Source: CAVSJO01 sp963728445
Lineage (GTDB): Bacteria; Gemmatimonadota; Gemmatimonadetes; Longimicrobiales; RSA9
Direction of reading: 5' to 3'
Assembly (NCBI GenBank): GCA_963728445.1
Contig: CAVSJO010000001.1
Location: 124,001-188,000, forward strand
DNA: 64,000 bases
The notes below the pieces were generated by a model. That model was not told the DNA's origin. It did no database searches and was given only the letters and a program-made list of their open reading frames with translations. The translations under genes and the position numbers were made by a program. This document shows positions 25,212-33,486 of this stretch, piece by piece. Position 1 is the stretch's first letter. Every line of letters starts with the position of its first letter.

Positions 25212-26239
25212 CGCGGCTCCGGAGGCGAGCCCGCGCCCGTCCCTGCGCGTTCGGGCGGTCCCGCGACGAGACCGAGACGCTGCGCGTTCCCGCCCCGGAT
25301 CGCTGCCTTCTCCTCCGCCCCCAGCGCGGCCGCTTCGAGCGTCTCCTTCATCTTCGGGATGCTGCCGATGCGGTGCGGGTAGTCGCTGCCGGCGAGGACC
25401 TGGGACGCGCCTGCGAAGTCCACGGCGAAGCGGAGTGCGCGCGGATCGAAGTTGACGCCGTCGTAGTGGAACGCGCGCAGGTAGTCGCTGGGCGGCCGGT
25501 CGATGTGCTCCCGGCACTCAGGGAACGCCTCCCATCCCCGGTCGAGCCGCTCGGCCAGGTAGGGGATCGCGCCGCCGAGGTGGCCGAGGATCCAGCGGAT
25601 GCGCGGGTAGCGCCGGGGCACACCGGCCAGCACGAGGTGGGCGGCCGCCAGCGTGGTGTCCATGAGGAACCCGACCAGGGGCATCAGCCAGAGCTCCGTC
25701 ATCGCTTCGACACCGACGGGCGCCGTGGGGTGGATGTGCAGCACGGCGCCGAGTGCATCGGCGCGCTGCCACAGCGGCTCGAAGCGGGCGTCGGCCAGGG
25801 CGACGCCGTTCACGTTGCTGAAGAGCATCGCACCGGGCAGTCCCAGCTCGGACATGGCGCGCTCGAGCTCGTCGGCGGAGGCTGCGGGATCGTTCAGCGG
25901 CAGCGTCGCGAACGCGCTGAATCGGCTCCTGGATCGGGCGACGTCGGCGAAGTCGTCGTTCACCAGGCGAGCCAGCTCCACGGCCCGATTCGGCTCCTCG
26001 ACGTGGGTGCCGGGCGTCGTCAGGCTCAGCACCTGGACGTCCACCCCCTGCTCCTCGAGGACGCGTTCACGGTGGTCGATGTCCCGATGGCCCGGGACGA
26101 CGACGTTGTAGTCGCCCGGGTAATGCAGGACCGGGTTGCCGTCCGTGTCCTCGGTGACCCGGACGCGGGAGCGGCCGCGGCGGAGCTCGGCGAGGTAGCG
26201 TGGCGGATAGTAGTGGTCGTGAACGTCGATCCACGGCAT
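25208..26239 (-). CDS. ACMSD-type metal-dependent amidohydrolase
   Basis: 343 residues, ATG 26239 after GGAG. TIM-barrel amidohydrolase-2 features: DVHDHYYP (HxH metal ligands) at the N-terminus, LHIHPTAPVG mid-protein, GHLGGAIPYLAERLDRG, and GSDYPHRIG with the catalytic Asp. The family includes decarboxylases of aromatic and amino-muconic acids and some lactone hydrolases. The nearby FAD monooxygenase could act in the same aromatic-degradation route, but they are not in one tight operon. Confidence 0.85.
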   Translation of the reverse strand: MPWIDVHDHYYPPRYLAELRRGRSRVRVTEDTDGNPVLHYPGDYNVVVPGHRDIDHRERVLEEQGVDVQVLSLTTPGTHVEEPNRAVELARLVNDDFADVARSRSRFSAFATLPLNDPAASADELERAMSELGLPGAMLFSNVNGVALADARFEPLWQRADALGAVLHIHPTAPVGVEAMTELWLMPLVGFLMDTTLAAAHLVLAGVPRRYPRIRWILGHLGGAIPYLAERLDRGWEAFPECREHIDRPPSDYLRAFHYDGVNFDPRALRFAVDFAGASQVLAGSDYPHRIGSIPKMKETLEAAALGAEEKAAIRGGNAQRLGLVAGPPERAGTGAGSPPEPR

Positions 26240-26256
26240 TCCGTGTCTCCGTAGTT

Positions 26257-27777
26257 TCAGCTTCCGATGTCCACGGCGATGGTCCGCCAGCGGCCCTGCC
26301 GGAAGCGGAGGACGCTGAGCAGGCCGCGGGTGGCGTGGCCGGCGAGGATCGCGAGCCAGATGTCCACGGCGGTGAGCGTGCCCAACGCCTGGACGGCGAA
26401 GCAGATGCCCAGCGGGATGAAGATCTGCGAGACGATCGAGATGTAGAGCGGGCTCTTCGTGTCGCCCGTGCCCTGCAGCCCGCCCGTGTACGTGAGGGCA
26501 ATAGCCAGGAAGACGCCGGAGAGGCTGAGCACGTGGAGGAGCTGCACGCCGATGCGCACGACCTCCGGCTCGTCCATCCCGAACACGCCCAGCAGGACGC
26601 GCGGAACGAACAGGAAGAGGGCGCCCACGCCTGCCGCGCCGAGGACGCCGATCCGGGCGGCGGTGTGCACCGCCCGGTCGGCGCGGTCCGCGTGGCCTGC
26701 CCCCAGACTCTGCCCCGCGACGGTCGCCGCCGCGCCCATGAGCCCCATCGCCGTCCAGGTGACGAGGGAGAAGAGCTGCGTGTACGACACGGCGTAGGCC
26801 GCCTGGGCCGCAGCGCTCTCCGCCAGCGAACCGATGAAGGAGAGCAGCATAACGCCGCCCACGTTCATGGCGATGCCCTGGATGCCCGTCGGCAGGCCGA
26901 ACCGGAAGATGGACCGGATGATGGTGAGGTCCGGTCGCCACGGTCCGCCCCGCGGGAAGCTTACGACCCACCCGCCGTTCACCAGTCGGTAGAGGGCGTA
27001 GCCGGCGACGATGGTCGACGCGATCACCGTCCCCATTGCCGCTCCAGCGGTGCCGAACGCGGGGATCGGCCCCAGTCCCCGGATCAGGATCACGTTCAGG
27101 GTGATGTTGAGCGCCGTCAGGACCACGCCGAGCCGCAGCGGCGTGCGCGCGTCGCCCGCGGAGCGCAGAGCGCCGCCCAGCATGAAGAAGATCAGCATGC
27201 CGCTGCTGAACACGAACATGATGCGCAGGTACGGCATCGCCTGCGCCTGTACTTCCGGCGCCGCATTCACGAGGTCCAGCAGCCGCGGCGTCAGCACCCA
27301 GCCGATGGGCGCCAGCACGCCGACCGCCAGGAAGATGGCGGTGAGGAAGGCCTGGTAGACCGTCCGGTCCACCTTGTCGTGGTGGCCCGCGCCGGCGAAA
27401 CGCGCCACCAGCACGCTCATGCCGGTGAACAGGGACGAGATGAAGACGACCACAACCAGGAAGATCTGCCAGCTCACGCCGATGGCCGCGTTGCCCGTGA
27501 AGCCCACGTAGTTGCCCACCATGATGTGGTCCACGAGGCCCTGCATGCCGCCGACGACGTTCTGAAGCATCGTCGGCCACGCGATCTTCCACACTGCGGG
27601 CAGGAGCGGCCCCTCGGCGATGGAGCGGTCGTAGACGCGCTTGCGCGCACCCACGGCGGGCGTGGCGGCGATCGAGGCGGCGTTGCCTCCCACGGCCGCT
27701 GCGGGGGACGGCGCGGCGGGACCGTCGGCCGGCGTAGTGGATGGCGAAGCCGAGGCGGCTTCCGCTGACCGTTTCAA
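26257..27777 (-). CDS. MATE-family multidrug efflux transporter
   Basis: About 506 residues from a tentative TTG 27777; GTG 27654 would give the usual 465 residues but lacks a ribosome site. The first 60 residues are Ala/Pro/Ser-rich and the membrane part begins after them. Twelve helices in two homologous halves, with typical MATE elements: WPTMLQNVVGGMQGLVDHIMVG in TM1 and GLPTGIQGIAMNVGGVMLLSFIG at the start of the second half. Na+ or H+ coupled drug export in the inner membrane. Lies 17 bases before the amidohydrolase gene on the same strand. Confidence 0.88.
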   Translation of the reverse strand: MKRSAEAASASPSTTPADGPAAPSPAAAVGGNAASIAATPAVGARKRVYDRSIAEGPLLPAVWKIAWPTMLQNVVGGMQGLVDHIMVGNYVGFTGNAAIGVSWQIFLVVVVFISSLFTGMSVLVARFAGAGHHDKVDRTVYQAFLTAIFLAVGVLAPIGWVLTPRLLDLVNAAPEVQAQAMPYLRIMFVFSSGMLIFFMLGGALRSAGDARTPLRLGVVLTALNITLNVILIRGLGPIPAFGTAGAAMGTVIASTIVAGYALYRLVNGGWVVSFPRGGPWRPDLTIIRSIFRFGLPTGIQGIAMNVGGVMLLSFIGSLAESAAAQAAYAVSYTQLFSLVTWTAMGLMGAAATVAGQSLGAGHADRADRAVHTAARIGVLGAAGVGALFLFVPRVLLGVFGMDEPEVVRIGVQLLHVLSLSGVFLAIALTYTGGLQGTGDTKSPLYISIVSQIFIPLGICFAVQALGTLTAVDIWLAILAGHATRGLLSVLRFRQGRWRTIAVDIGS

Positions 27778-27916
27778 GGTTCCGTTCGTCTCCGGGAGGG
27801 ATAGGACGCCTACGTTGGGGCGCGGCTGCGCCGCGTGCAAGGTCGCTGCGCCGGGAGTCGTCCCTTCCGCCGCGGCGCGCCCGTGCCGCCTCGACGCTGG
27901 CGGTCCGCGTGGCCGG

Positions 27917-28864
27917 CTACGGCTCGGCCGGCCGGAACTCCATCGTCCAGAGGGGCGTCCACCCGCCCCCGCTCGTCGCACGGATCGCCAGCTCCCAGCC
28001 CACCGTGCCGTCCGCCCGGCGAGTAAAGCGGATGCGCCGCGGTGTGCGCGCGGAATCGCCGGCGGCGACGAACGTTCCGACGTCGCCGTCGAACGTGCCC
28101 TCAAAGGGCTCGCCGAACGAACCCCCGACCGTGTCGATCCACCAGACGCGCCACCGGCCGCTCTCCGGATCCCGGACGCGGACGCTCGCCCCGCGGACCG
28201 GCCGAGGTCGTCGCATGTCCTGCCAGAAGAAGCGTGCAGGGCCTGCGAAGCTCTCTGCGACGACCCCGTCGGCGACCGCGCCGATCCTGTCACGAGCGGG
28301 ATACGCTTCGAAGGCGTTTCCGACGCCCGCCCGGATGTGCTGGTCCACCGTCCAATCGCCGGTCCAGAAGCCGAACTCCGCGGCCCCATCCATGCCCTTC
28401 GCGTCCGGCAGCGACACGTCGAGGGCGACCCTCCACCGCCCCTCCTCCCGCGTCCACACCGTCATGTACCGGCCGGTGTCCGGCGCCGCACCCGCCGCAT
28501 CGGGCTCGATCCACCACTGGCCGACCGTGTAGCCGAGGGAATCCGGCCAGAGCATACCCGCCGTCACGGGCTCCCAGCGGAAGCGCGCGCCATACCGCTC
28601 GAGCGTTGGCGCAATGGCGGCGCCCACGGCGACAGGCCCCACCGCCGCGTCGCCCCCGCCCCCTTCCATGCGGCCGGCGCGTGCCCAGACGCCCGCCCAA
28701 GCGTGCGCTCCCCGCTCGGCCGAATTCCGGGCGAACGCCCGGTCGGCAGCCATGAGCATCGGCGCCGACGGAAACACCGCAGTCTCCTCCGCCCCCTGGC
28801 CGCACGCCGCCGCAAGGCCCACCCAGATCAGCCCGGCCGCGATCCCCGAGCCGCCAGCTCTCAT
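27917..28864 (-). CDS. lipoprotein with two domains (SnoaL/DUF4440-like, then DUF1579-like)
   Basis: 315 residues, GGGAG before ATG 28864, lipobox AAAC. Residues 35-160 start with a helix (MAADRAFARNSAERGAHAWAG) and end in YMTVWTREEGRWRVALDV, the pattern of NTF2-like DUF4440 domains. The second half begins FGFWTGDWTVDQH and ends WTMEFR, resembling DUF1579-type domains. Surface lipoprotein of unknown role. Its 5' side faces the L,D-transpeptidase gene across a short tandem repeat. Confidence 0.65.
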   Translation of the reverse strand: MRAGGSGIAAGLIWVGLAAACGQGAEETAVFPSAPMLMAADRAFARNSAERGAHAWAGVWARAGRMEGGGGDAAVGPVAVGAAIAPTLERYGARFRWEPVTAGMLWPDSLGYTVGQWWIEPDAAGAAPDTGRYMTVWTREEGRWRVALDVSLPDAKGMDGAAEFGFWTGDWTVDQHIRAGVGNAFEAYPARDRIGAVADGVVAESFAGPARFFWQDMRRPRPVRGASVRVRDPESGRWRVWWIDTVGGSFGEPFEGTFDGDVGTFVAAGDSARTPRRIRFTRRADGTVGWELAIRATSGGGWTPLWTMEFRPAEP

Positions 28865-29171
28865 TCGACGCTCCCGAACAGGTCTCCCAGAGAACGAGCG
28901 AGCCCCCTCCCGCAAGACAGCCGCCCCCCCGCAGTACCTCGCCCGCCGTACCTCGCCCGCAGTACCTCGCCCGCAGTACCCACCCGAAGTACCTCGCCCG
29001 CAGTCCACCGCCCGCCGTATCCCGCCCGCCGTACCTCGCCCGCCGCTCGACCCGCCCGGCCTCTGGACCATTCCCCCGCCGTCCGGGTATCCAGTCGAGG
29101 CCGCGGACCCGTCCAGCGGCCACCATTCGAAAACGACATCGTCGGAACGCTCGACCGAAGCCGGAGCTAGA
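28865..29171. other. 307-base divergent intergenic region
   Basis: Contains the 14-base tandem repeat array (28930-29053) and the ribosome sites of both flanking genes. I see no gene in it and no strong sigma-70 promoter. Confidence 0.5.
28930..29053. repeat. 14-base minisatellite, eight to nine copies of CGCAGTACCTCGCC
   Basis: Units start at 28930, 28944, 28958, 28972 (one base short), 28985, 28999, 29013, 29027 and a decayed one at 29041. The variable third position pair (CGCA or CGCC) and the drifted copies suggest an old array. It separates two divergent promoters. Confidence 0.85.
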
Positions 29172-30041
29172 ATGCCACTACGCCGACTCCCGTCCTTCGT
29201 GTACGGTGCCGCCGTGCTCATCGGCGTCGGGTTCGTGGGCCTCTCCAGTGCCGCCGCCCGTCCCATGGGCAGCGACGGCGCCAGTGCGGCCACGCAGCCG
29301 GACGCTGCCGTGGCGCAGCCGGCCCCCTCACCGACCGTCGTCGCGGGCGCCGGCGCGGCCCTACCCGCCGCCGCAGGGGCGCCGTCGCGTCCGGACGCTC
29401 AGGCGTCGAACGCCGTCGCCGCGCTCGATGTGGGCGAGGACGCGATGAGCAGCCCCGACGCGCTGATGACGGCCTTCCGCGCGTACTACCGGTTTCGTGC
29501 GGAGCACGGCGACGAGGTCCACAATCCCTATCTCTACTTCGTCGACTACGGGCTGGGGAACGACGCACGTCGGGGGTGGGTCTTCGACATGGACGCGCTC
29601 GAGGTGGTGGACGGGCCTTTCGAGGTCGCCCACGGCCGCGGCTCGTCGAAGTCCCGGAACGGCATCCCGACCACGTTCTCGAACCGCTCGGGCAGCAACG
29701 CCAGCTCCCTCGGCGTGTTCGTGACGGAGAACACCTACGGATTTCACGGCAAGTCCAGCGGCCGCTCCTACTCGGCGGTGGGCCTGCGACTCCGCGGCGT
29801 ATCCGGACGCTTCAACGACGCGGCGCTCCGTCGCGGCGTCGTCGCCCACGGGGCGCCGTACGTGCGTCCTCACGACGCCGGCCGGAGCGAGGGCTGCCCC
29901 GCGATGGCCATGGACCGCGCCGAGCGGCTCCTGCCCCGGATCGCGAACGGCGGCGTCGTCGTGCTGTACTCGCCTCGGGACGACGACTGGCTGGCCCACG
30001 GCCCCTGGGTGGCAAGCTCCGACGCGAGGCTCGCGCAGTAG
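29172..30041 (+). CDS. murein L,D-transpeptidase catalytic-domain (YkuD_2) family protein
   Basis: 289 residues, GGAG before ATG 29172. Signal/anchor at the N-terminus, an Ala/Pro-rich linker to about residue 85, then the catalytic domain: YYRFRAEHGDEVHNPYLYFVDYGLGNDARRGWVFDMD, catalytic H226 in VAHGAP and C242 in GRSEGCPAM. Members of this family are exported and are thought to link or cleave peptidoglycan peptides, though for this subgroup activity is not well established. Faces the AlkA-like gene at its 3' end. Confidence 0.85.
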   Translation: MPLRRLPSFVYGAAVLIGVGFVGLSSAAARPMGSDGASAATQPDAAVAQPAPSPTVVAGAGAALPAAAGAPSRPDAQASNAVAALDVGEDAMSSPDALMTAFRAYYRFRAEHGDEVHNPYLYFVDYGLGNDARRGWVFDMDALEVVDGPFEVAHGRGSSKSRNGIPTTFSNRSGSNASSLGVFVTENTYGFHGKSSGRSYSAVGLRLRGVSGRFNDAALRRGVVAHGAPYVRPHDAGRSEGCPAMAMDRAERLLPRIANGGVVVLYSPRDDDWLAHGPWVASSDARLAQ

Positions 30042-30045
30042 GCCC

Positions 30046-30059
30046 TGCGCCGCGGCGCA
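30046..30059. terminator. perfect 14-base palindrome between convergent genes
   Basis: TGCGCCGCGGCGCA directly after the L,D-transpeptidase stop and before the glycosylase stop. Having no loop it would fold only as a short hairpin; a terminator role is a guess from position. Confidence 0.3.
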
Positions 30060-30082
30060 CCCTCAGCCCGCCGGCATCCGCG

Positions 30083-30745
30083 TCAATCCCCCGGCGTCAG
30101 CGTCTCCATCGCCCGCCAGCAGTACCACGCAACGGCGCTACGCCACGGGCGGTAGCCGAAGCCGATGAACTCCATCTGCTTCGGCGTGGGTGGCTCCGGC
30201 AGGCGGAACACGCGGCCGAGCCCCTGGCGCACCCCCAGGTCCCCCGTCGGCCAAACGTCCGGCCGCCGCAGGTCGAAGATCAGGTACATGTGCGCCGTCC
30301 ACGAGCCGATCCCCCGCACGAGCGTCAGCGCTTCCACCACTTCGTGGTCGGTCATGTCCGGGAGCTCGTCGACGGCGACGTCCCCCGCCTCCGACTTCGA
30401 CGCCAGGTCCCGGATGGCGGCCATCTTGTTGCGCGACAGACCCGCCGATCGCAGCGCCTCGTCCGAGGCCTCCAGCACCGCCGCCGGCGTCACCGTCCCC
30501 CCGAGCGCCTCGACGAAGCGTCCATGGATCGTGCGCGCCGCGGCCCCCGCGAGCTGCTGGTAGACGATGGCCGACGCCAGCGACGCGAACGCCCCGCCCC
30601 GCGGCTCCCGCAGCCGCACGGGTCCCACCTGCTTCACGAGGGGCCCGAACGCCGGATCCTCCAGCAGCCGCTTCGTCGCGTCCTTCCAGGCAACGTCCCG
30701 CTCGCCCATTTCGTCTCCCGTCGCTCGTCTCAGACTCCTGGCCAT
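30083..30745 (-). CDS. AlkA-type DNA-3-methyladenine glycosylase
   Basis: 220 residues from ATG 30745 (GGAG upstream); ATG 30709, also with GGGAG, is equally possible. HhH-GPD fold: YQQLAGAAARTIHGRF, the helix-hairpin-helix LVRGIGSWTAHMYLIF, and the catalytic Asp in WPTGDLGVRQGL. Removes alkylated bases from DNA in base excision repair. No iron-sulphur Cys loop, as expected for AlkA rather than Nth/MutY. Confidence 0.9.
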   Translation of the reverse strand: MARSLRRATGDEMGERDVAWKDATKRLLEDPAFGPLVKQVGPVRLREPRGGAFASLASAIVYQQLAGAAARTIHGRFVEALGGTVTPAAVLEASDEALRSAGLSRNKMAAIRDLASKSEAGDVAVDELPDMTDHEVVEALTLVRGIGSWTAHMYLIFDLRRPDVWPTGDLGVRQGLGRVFRLPEPPTPKQMEFIGFGYRPWRSAVAWYCWRAMETLTPGD

Positions 30746-30812
30746 CGGATCTCCGGAGTCTAGCCGCAGCCGCCCTCCCCCGGAAAGTCACCCCGGCCTC
30801 TCCCGCAGTGCG

Positions 30813-30846
30813 CCCCAGCCCCAGCCCCAGCCCCAGCCCCAGCCCT
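30813..30846. repeat. CCCCAG hexanucleotide repeat, five copies plus part
   Basis: Exact tandem hexamers upstream of the ADOP permease gene and downstream-facing from the glycosylase promoter. Such tracts can change length by slippage and alter promoter spacing. Confidence 0.8.
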
Positions 30847-30903
30847 GAATCCCCACACCCCGCCCTCCCGTACTGTCCTCCGACCCCAACCCGGGACATC
30901 GCC

Positions 30904-33336
30904 ATGCTCCAGCGCCTCCCCGCGACGATCCGCTCCCTCGTCCGCCGCCCCGTCTTCACCGTTGCGGCGCTCGTGACCCTCGCCCTCGGGATCGGCCTGA
31001 ACTCGGCCGTCTACAGCGCCGTGTACGCGCTGCTGCTGCGGCCGTTGCCGGGAGTCGAGAAGCCGGATCGGCTGGTCCAGCTCTACCGTTCGTACCCGGG
31101 CGATTTCCAGTACGGGTCCAACTCGATCCCCCACTGGCGGGACGTCCGGGCGGAGTCGAAGGACGTTTTCAGCGGCGTCGCCCTCTGGTCCTTCGTGACC
31201 GTGAACATGGCCACGCAGGGCGGGGTCGAGCTGGGCATGGGGCAGATGGTCTCGGAGAACTACTTCGACGTGCTCGGCGTGCGGCCGATCCTGGGGCGCG
31301 GTTTCCTGCCCGAGGAAGGGGAGGGCATCGGGGCACACCCGGTGGCGGTGCTGAGCTACGACGCGTGGCGCTCACGCTTCGGCGGTGACCCGTCCGTCGT
31401 CGGACGCGAGGTCCGTCTGAACGGCATGCCCTACACGATCGTCGGGGTCGCCCCGGACGGATTCTACAGCGCGCTGCCCCTCGTGAATCCCCTCTTCTAT
31501 GCGCCGCTCACGATGCAGCCCCAGCTCCAGGCGCGGGAGAGCCTGTGGGAGAGCCGGGGCAACAACCAGTTCAACGTGATCGGCCGGCTGCGTTCCGGCG
31601 TCACCGCGGAGCAGGCGCGCTCGGCGATGAACGCCGTCGCCGCCCGGCTGCGGGAGCGGTATCCGGATGCGTACGAGAAGACCGGGATCACCGTGGTGCG
31701 CCAGGCGGACGCGGGCATCCACCCCTCGTTCGGCGTGGCGCAGAAGGCGTTTCCGGCCGTGATCATGGGGGTCGTCGCGCTGCTGCTGCTGCTGGCGTGT
31801 GTGAACGTCGCGAACCTGTTCCTGGCGCGTGCCCAGGAGCGACGCCGCGAGATGGGCATCCGGCTGAGCGTCGGCGCGACCCGGTGGCACCTCGTCCGGC
31901 AACTGCTGGGAGAGAGTCTCATCCTCTCCTTCGTCGCGGCGCTGCTCGGGCTCGGTCTGGCGCGCGTCGCCATCGGCATCGGCAACGGCATCCGGCTGCC
32001 CATCGACGTGCCCGTCCGCTTCCATCTGGCCCTGAGCGGGCCGGTCCTGCTGTTCACGCTGATCGCGGCGACGGTGGCCGGCCTCCTCTTCGGTCTGGCG
32101 CCCGCGCTGCAGGCGTCGAACCCGGAGCTGACGACGTCGCTCAAGAGCGAGCCCGGCACCGAGCGCGCCGGTGCCCACCGCTCCCGCCTGCGCCAGGCCC
32201 TGGTCGTCTCGCAGATCGCGCTGTCGCTCCTGCTCCTCGCCAGCGCCGGGCTGTTCCTGCGCGCGCTGCAGAAGGCGACGACGATCGACAAGGGCTTCGT
32301 CGCCTCGAACCTCGCGCTCACCTCCTTCGACCCGTCGCTGCTGGGCTACGACTCGACCCGGGCCCACGTCCTGTACTCCCAGCTGCTGGAGCGGGTGAGG
32401 GCGCTGCCCGGCGTGCAGAACGCGGCCCTGGCGGAGATGGTGCCCCTGGGCATGAACGAGCAGGACACGGACATGGAGGTGCCCGGCTACACGTTCGGCG
32501 AGAACGAGCGCCGGAACTTCAACTACAACTGGGCGGGCACCGGGTACTTCGAGACCATGGGCATGCCCCTCGTCGAGGGCCGCGGCTTCCGGGACGAGGA
32601 CATGGGCACGCGCGTGGCCGTGGTGAACCGTCGCTTCGAGGAGCACTTCTGGCCGGGTGGCAGCGCTGTCGGCCACACCCTGCGCCGGGGCAGCCGGGAG
32701 TACCGCATCGTCGGCGTCGTGCCGACAGGGAAGTACCAGTCGCTGGGCGAGGACCCGCTGGAGTTCGTGTGGTTCCCGATCCCCGCCAGCTACAACAGCG
32801 ACATGACGCTGCACGTGCGGACGACCGGGGACCCGGAGCGCATCCTGCCGGCGATCCGCCGGGAGGTGGCGGCCCTCGACCCGATGCTGCCCGTCTTCGA
32901 CGCGAAGACGATGACGCGGCACCTGGGGCTGACCCTCATGCCCGCCCGGCTCGCCGGGATCGTTCTGGGCATCTTCGGACTGCTCGGGCTCTTCCTGGCC
33001 GCCGTGGGGACGTACGGCGTGATCGCCTACTCCGTCGCGCAGCGGACGCGGGAAATCGCCATTCGCATGGCCCTGGGCGCCGCACGCGGGCAGGTGGTCC
33101 GGCTGATCCTGGGGCAGGGTGCCCGCCTGGTCGGTGCCGGCCTTGTCATCGGCCTCGCCGGCGCGCTCCTCGCCGGGCGCCTGGTGCACGGGCTGCTCTA
33201 CGGCGTGAGTGGGGCCGACCCGTTCGCCCTCGGCGGCGTCTGCGTCGTGCTCCTCCTCGCGGCCCTTGCGGCCACATGGCTGCCGGCGTGGCGCGCGGCG
33301 TCGGTCGATCCCATGCGCTCGTTCCGGGCGGGGTAG
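30904..33336 (+). CDS. MacB/FtsX-type duplicated ABC permease (ADOP family)
   Basis: 810 residues. Layout of acidobacterial duplicated orphan permeases: TM1 near the start (VAALVTLALGIGLNSAVYS), a MacB-like periplasmic domain, three TM helices (ALLLLLACVNVANLFLARAQERRREMGIR), then a second copy of the TM-periplasmic-TM unit ending in REIAIRMALGAARGQVVRLIL. No ATPase gene lies beside it, as is usual for this family, so its energy source must be encoded elsewhere. Function probably in export of lipoproteins, peptides or antibiotics, unknown in detail. Confidence 0.9.
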   Translation: MLQRLPATIRSLVRRPVFTVAALVTLALGIGLNSAVYSAVYALLLRPLPGVEKPDRLVQLYRSYPGDFQYGSNSIPHWRDVRAESKDVFSGVALWSFVTVNMATQGGVELGMGQMVSENYFDVLGVRPILGRGFLPEEGEGIGAHPVAVLSYDAWRSRFGGDPSVVGREVRLNGMPYTIVGVAPDGFYSALPLVNPLFYAPLTMQPQLQARESLWESRGNNQFNVIGRLRSGVTAEQARSAMNAVAARLRERYPDAYEKTGITVVRQADAGIHPSFGVAQKAFPAVIMGVVALLLLLACVNVANLFLARAQERRREMGIRLSVGATRWHLVRQLLGESLILSFVAALLGLGLARVAIGIGNGIRLPIDVPVRFHLALSGPVLLFTLIAATVAGLLFGLAPALQASNPELTTSLKSEPGTERAGAHRSRLRQALVVSQIALSLLLLASAGLFLRALQKATTIDKGFVASNLALTSFDPSLLGYDSTRAHVLYSQLLERVRALPGVQNAALAEMVPLGMNEQDTDMEVPGYTFGENERRNFNYNWAGTGYFETMGMPLVEGRGFRDEDMGTRVAVVNRRFEEHFWPGGSAVGHTLRRGSREYRIVGVVPTGKYQSLGEDPLEFVWFPIPASYNSDMTLHVRTTGDPERILPAIRREVAALDPMLPVFDAKTMTRHLGLTLMPARLAGIVLGIFGLLGLFLAAVGTYGVIAYSVAQRTREIAIRMALGAARGQVVRLILGQGARLVGAGLVIGLAGALLAGRLVHGLLYGVSGADPFALGGVCVVLLLAALAATWLPAWRAASVDPMRSFRAG

Positions 33337-33486
33337 CGGACGCCGCGTCGGGGGCCGCTGGTGGCGGCGGGGGCGGCCCCGTACTCTTCACGGGCGACGT
33401 CGCACGCCATCCGCGGCGCCGCAACGACGCGCCGGCGCCCGACGTTCCCCACGGGCCCGGCCCGCTCCCCCAGCACCGGAGGCCCC

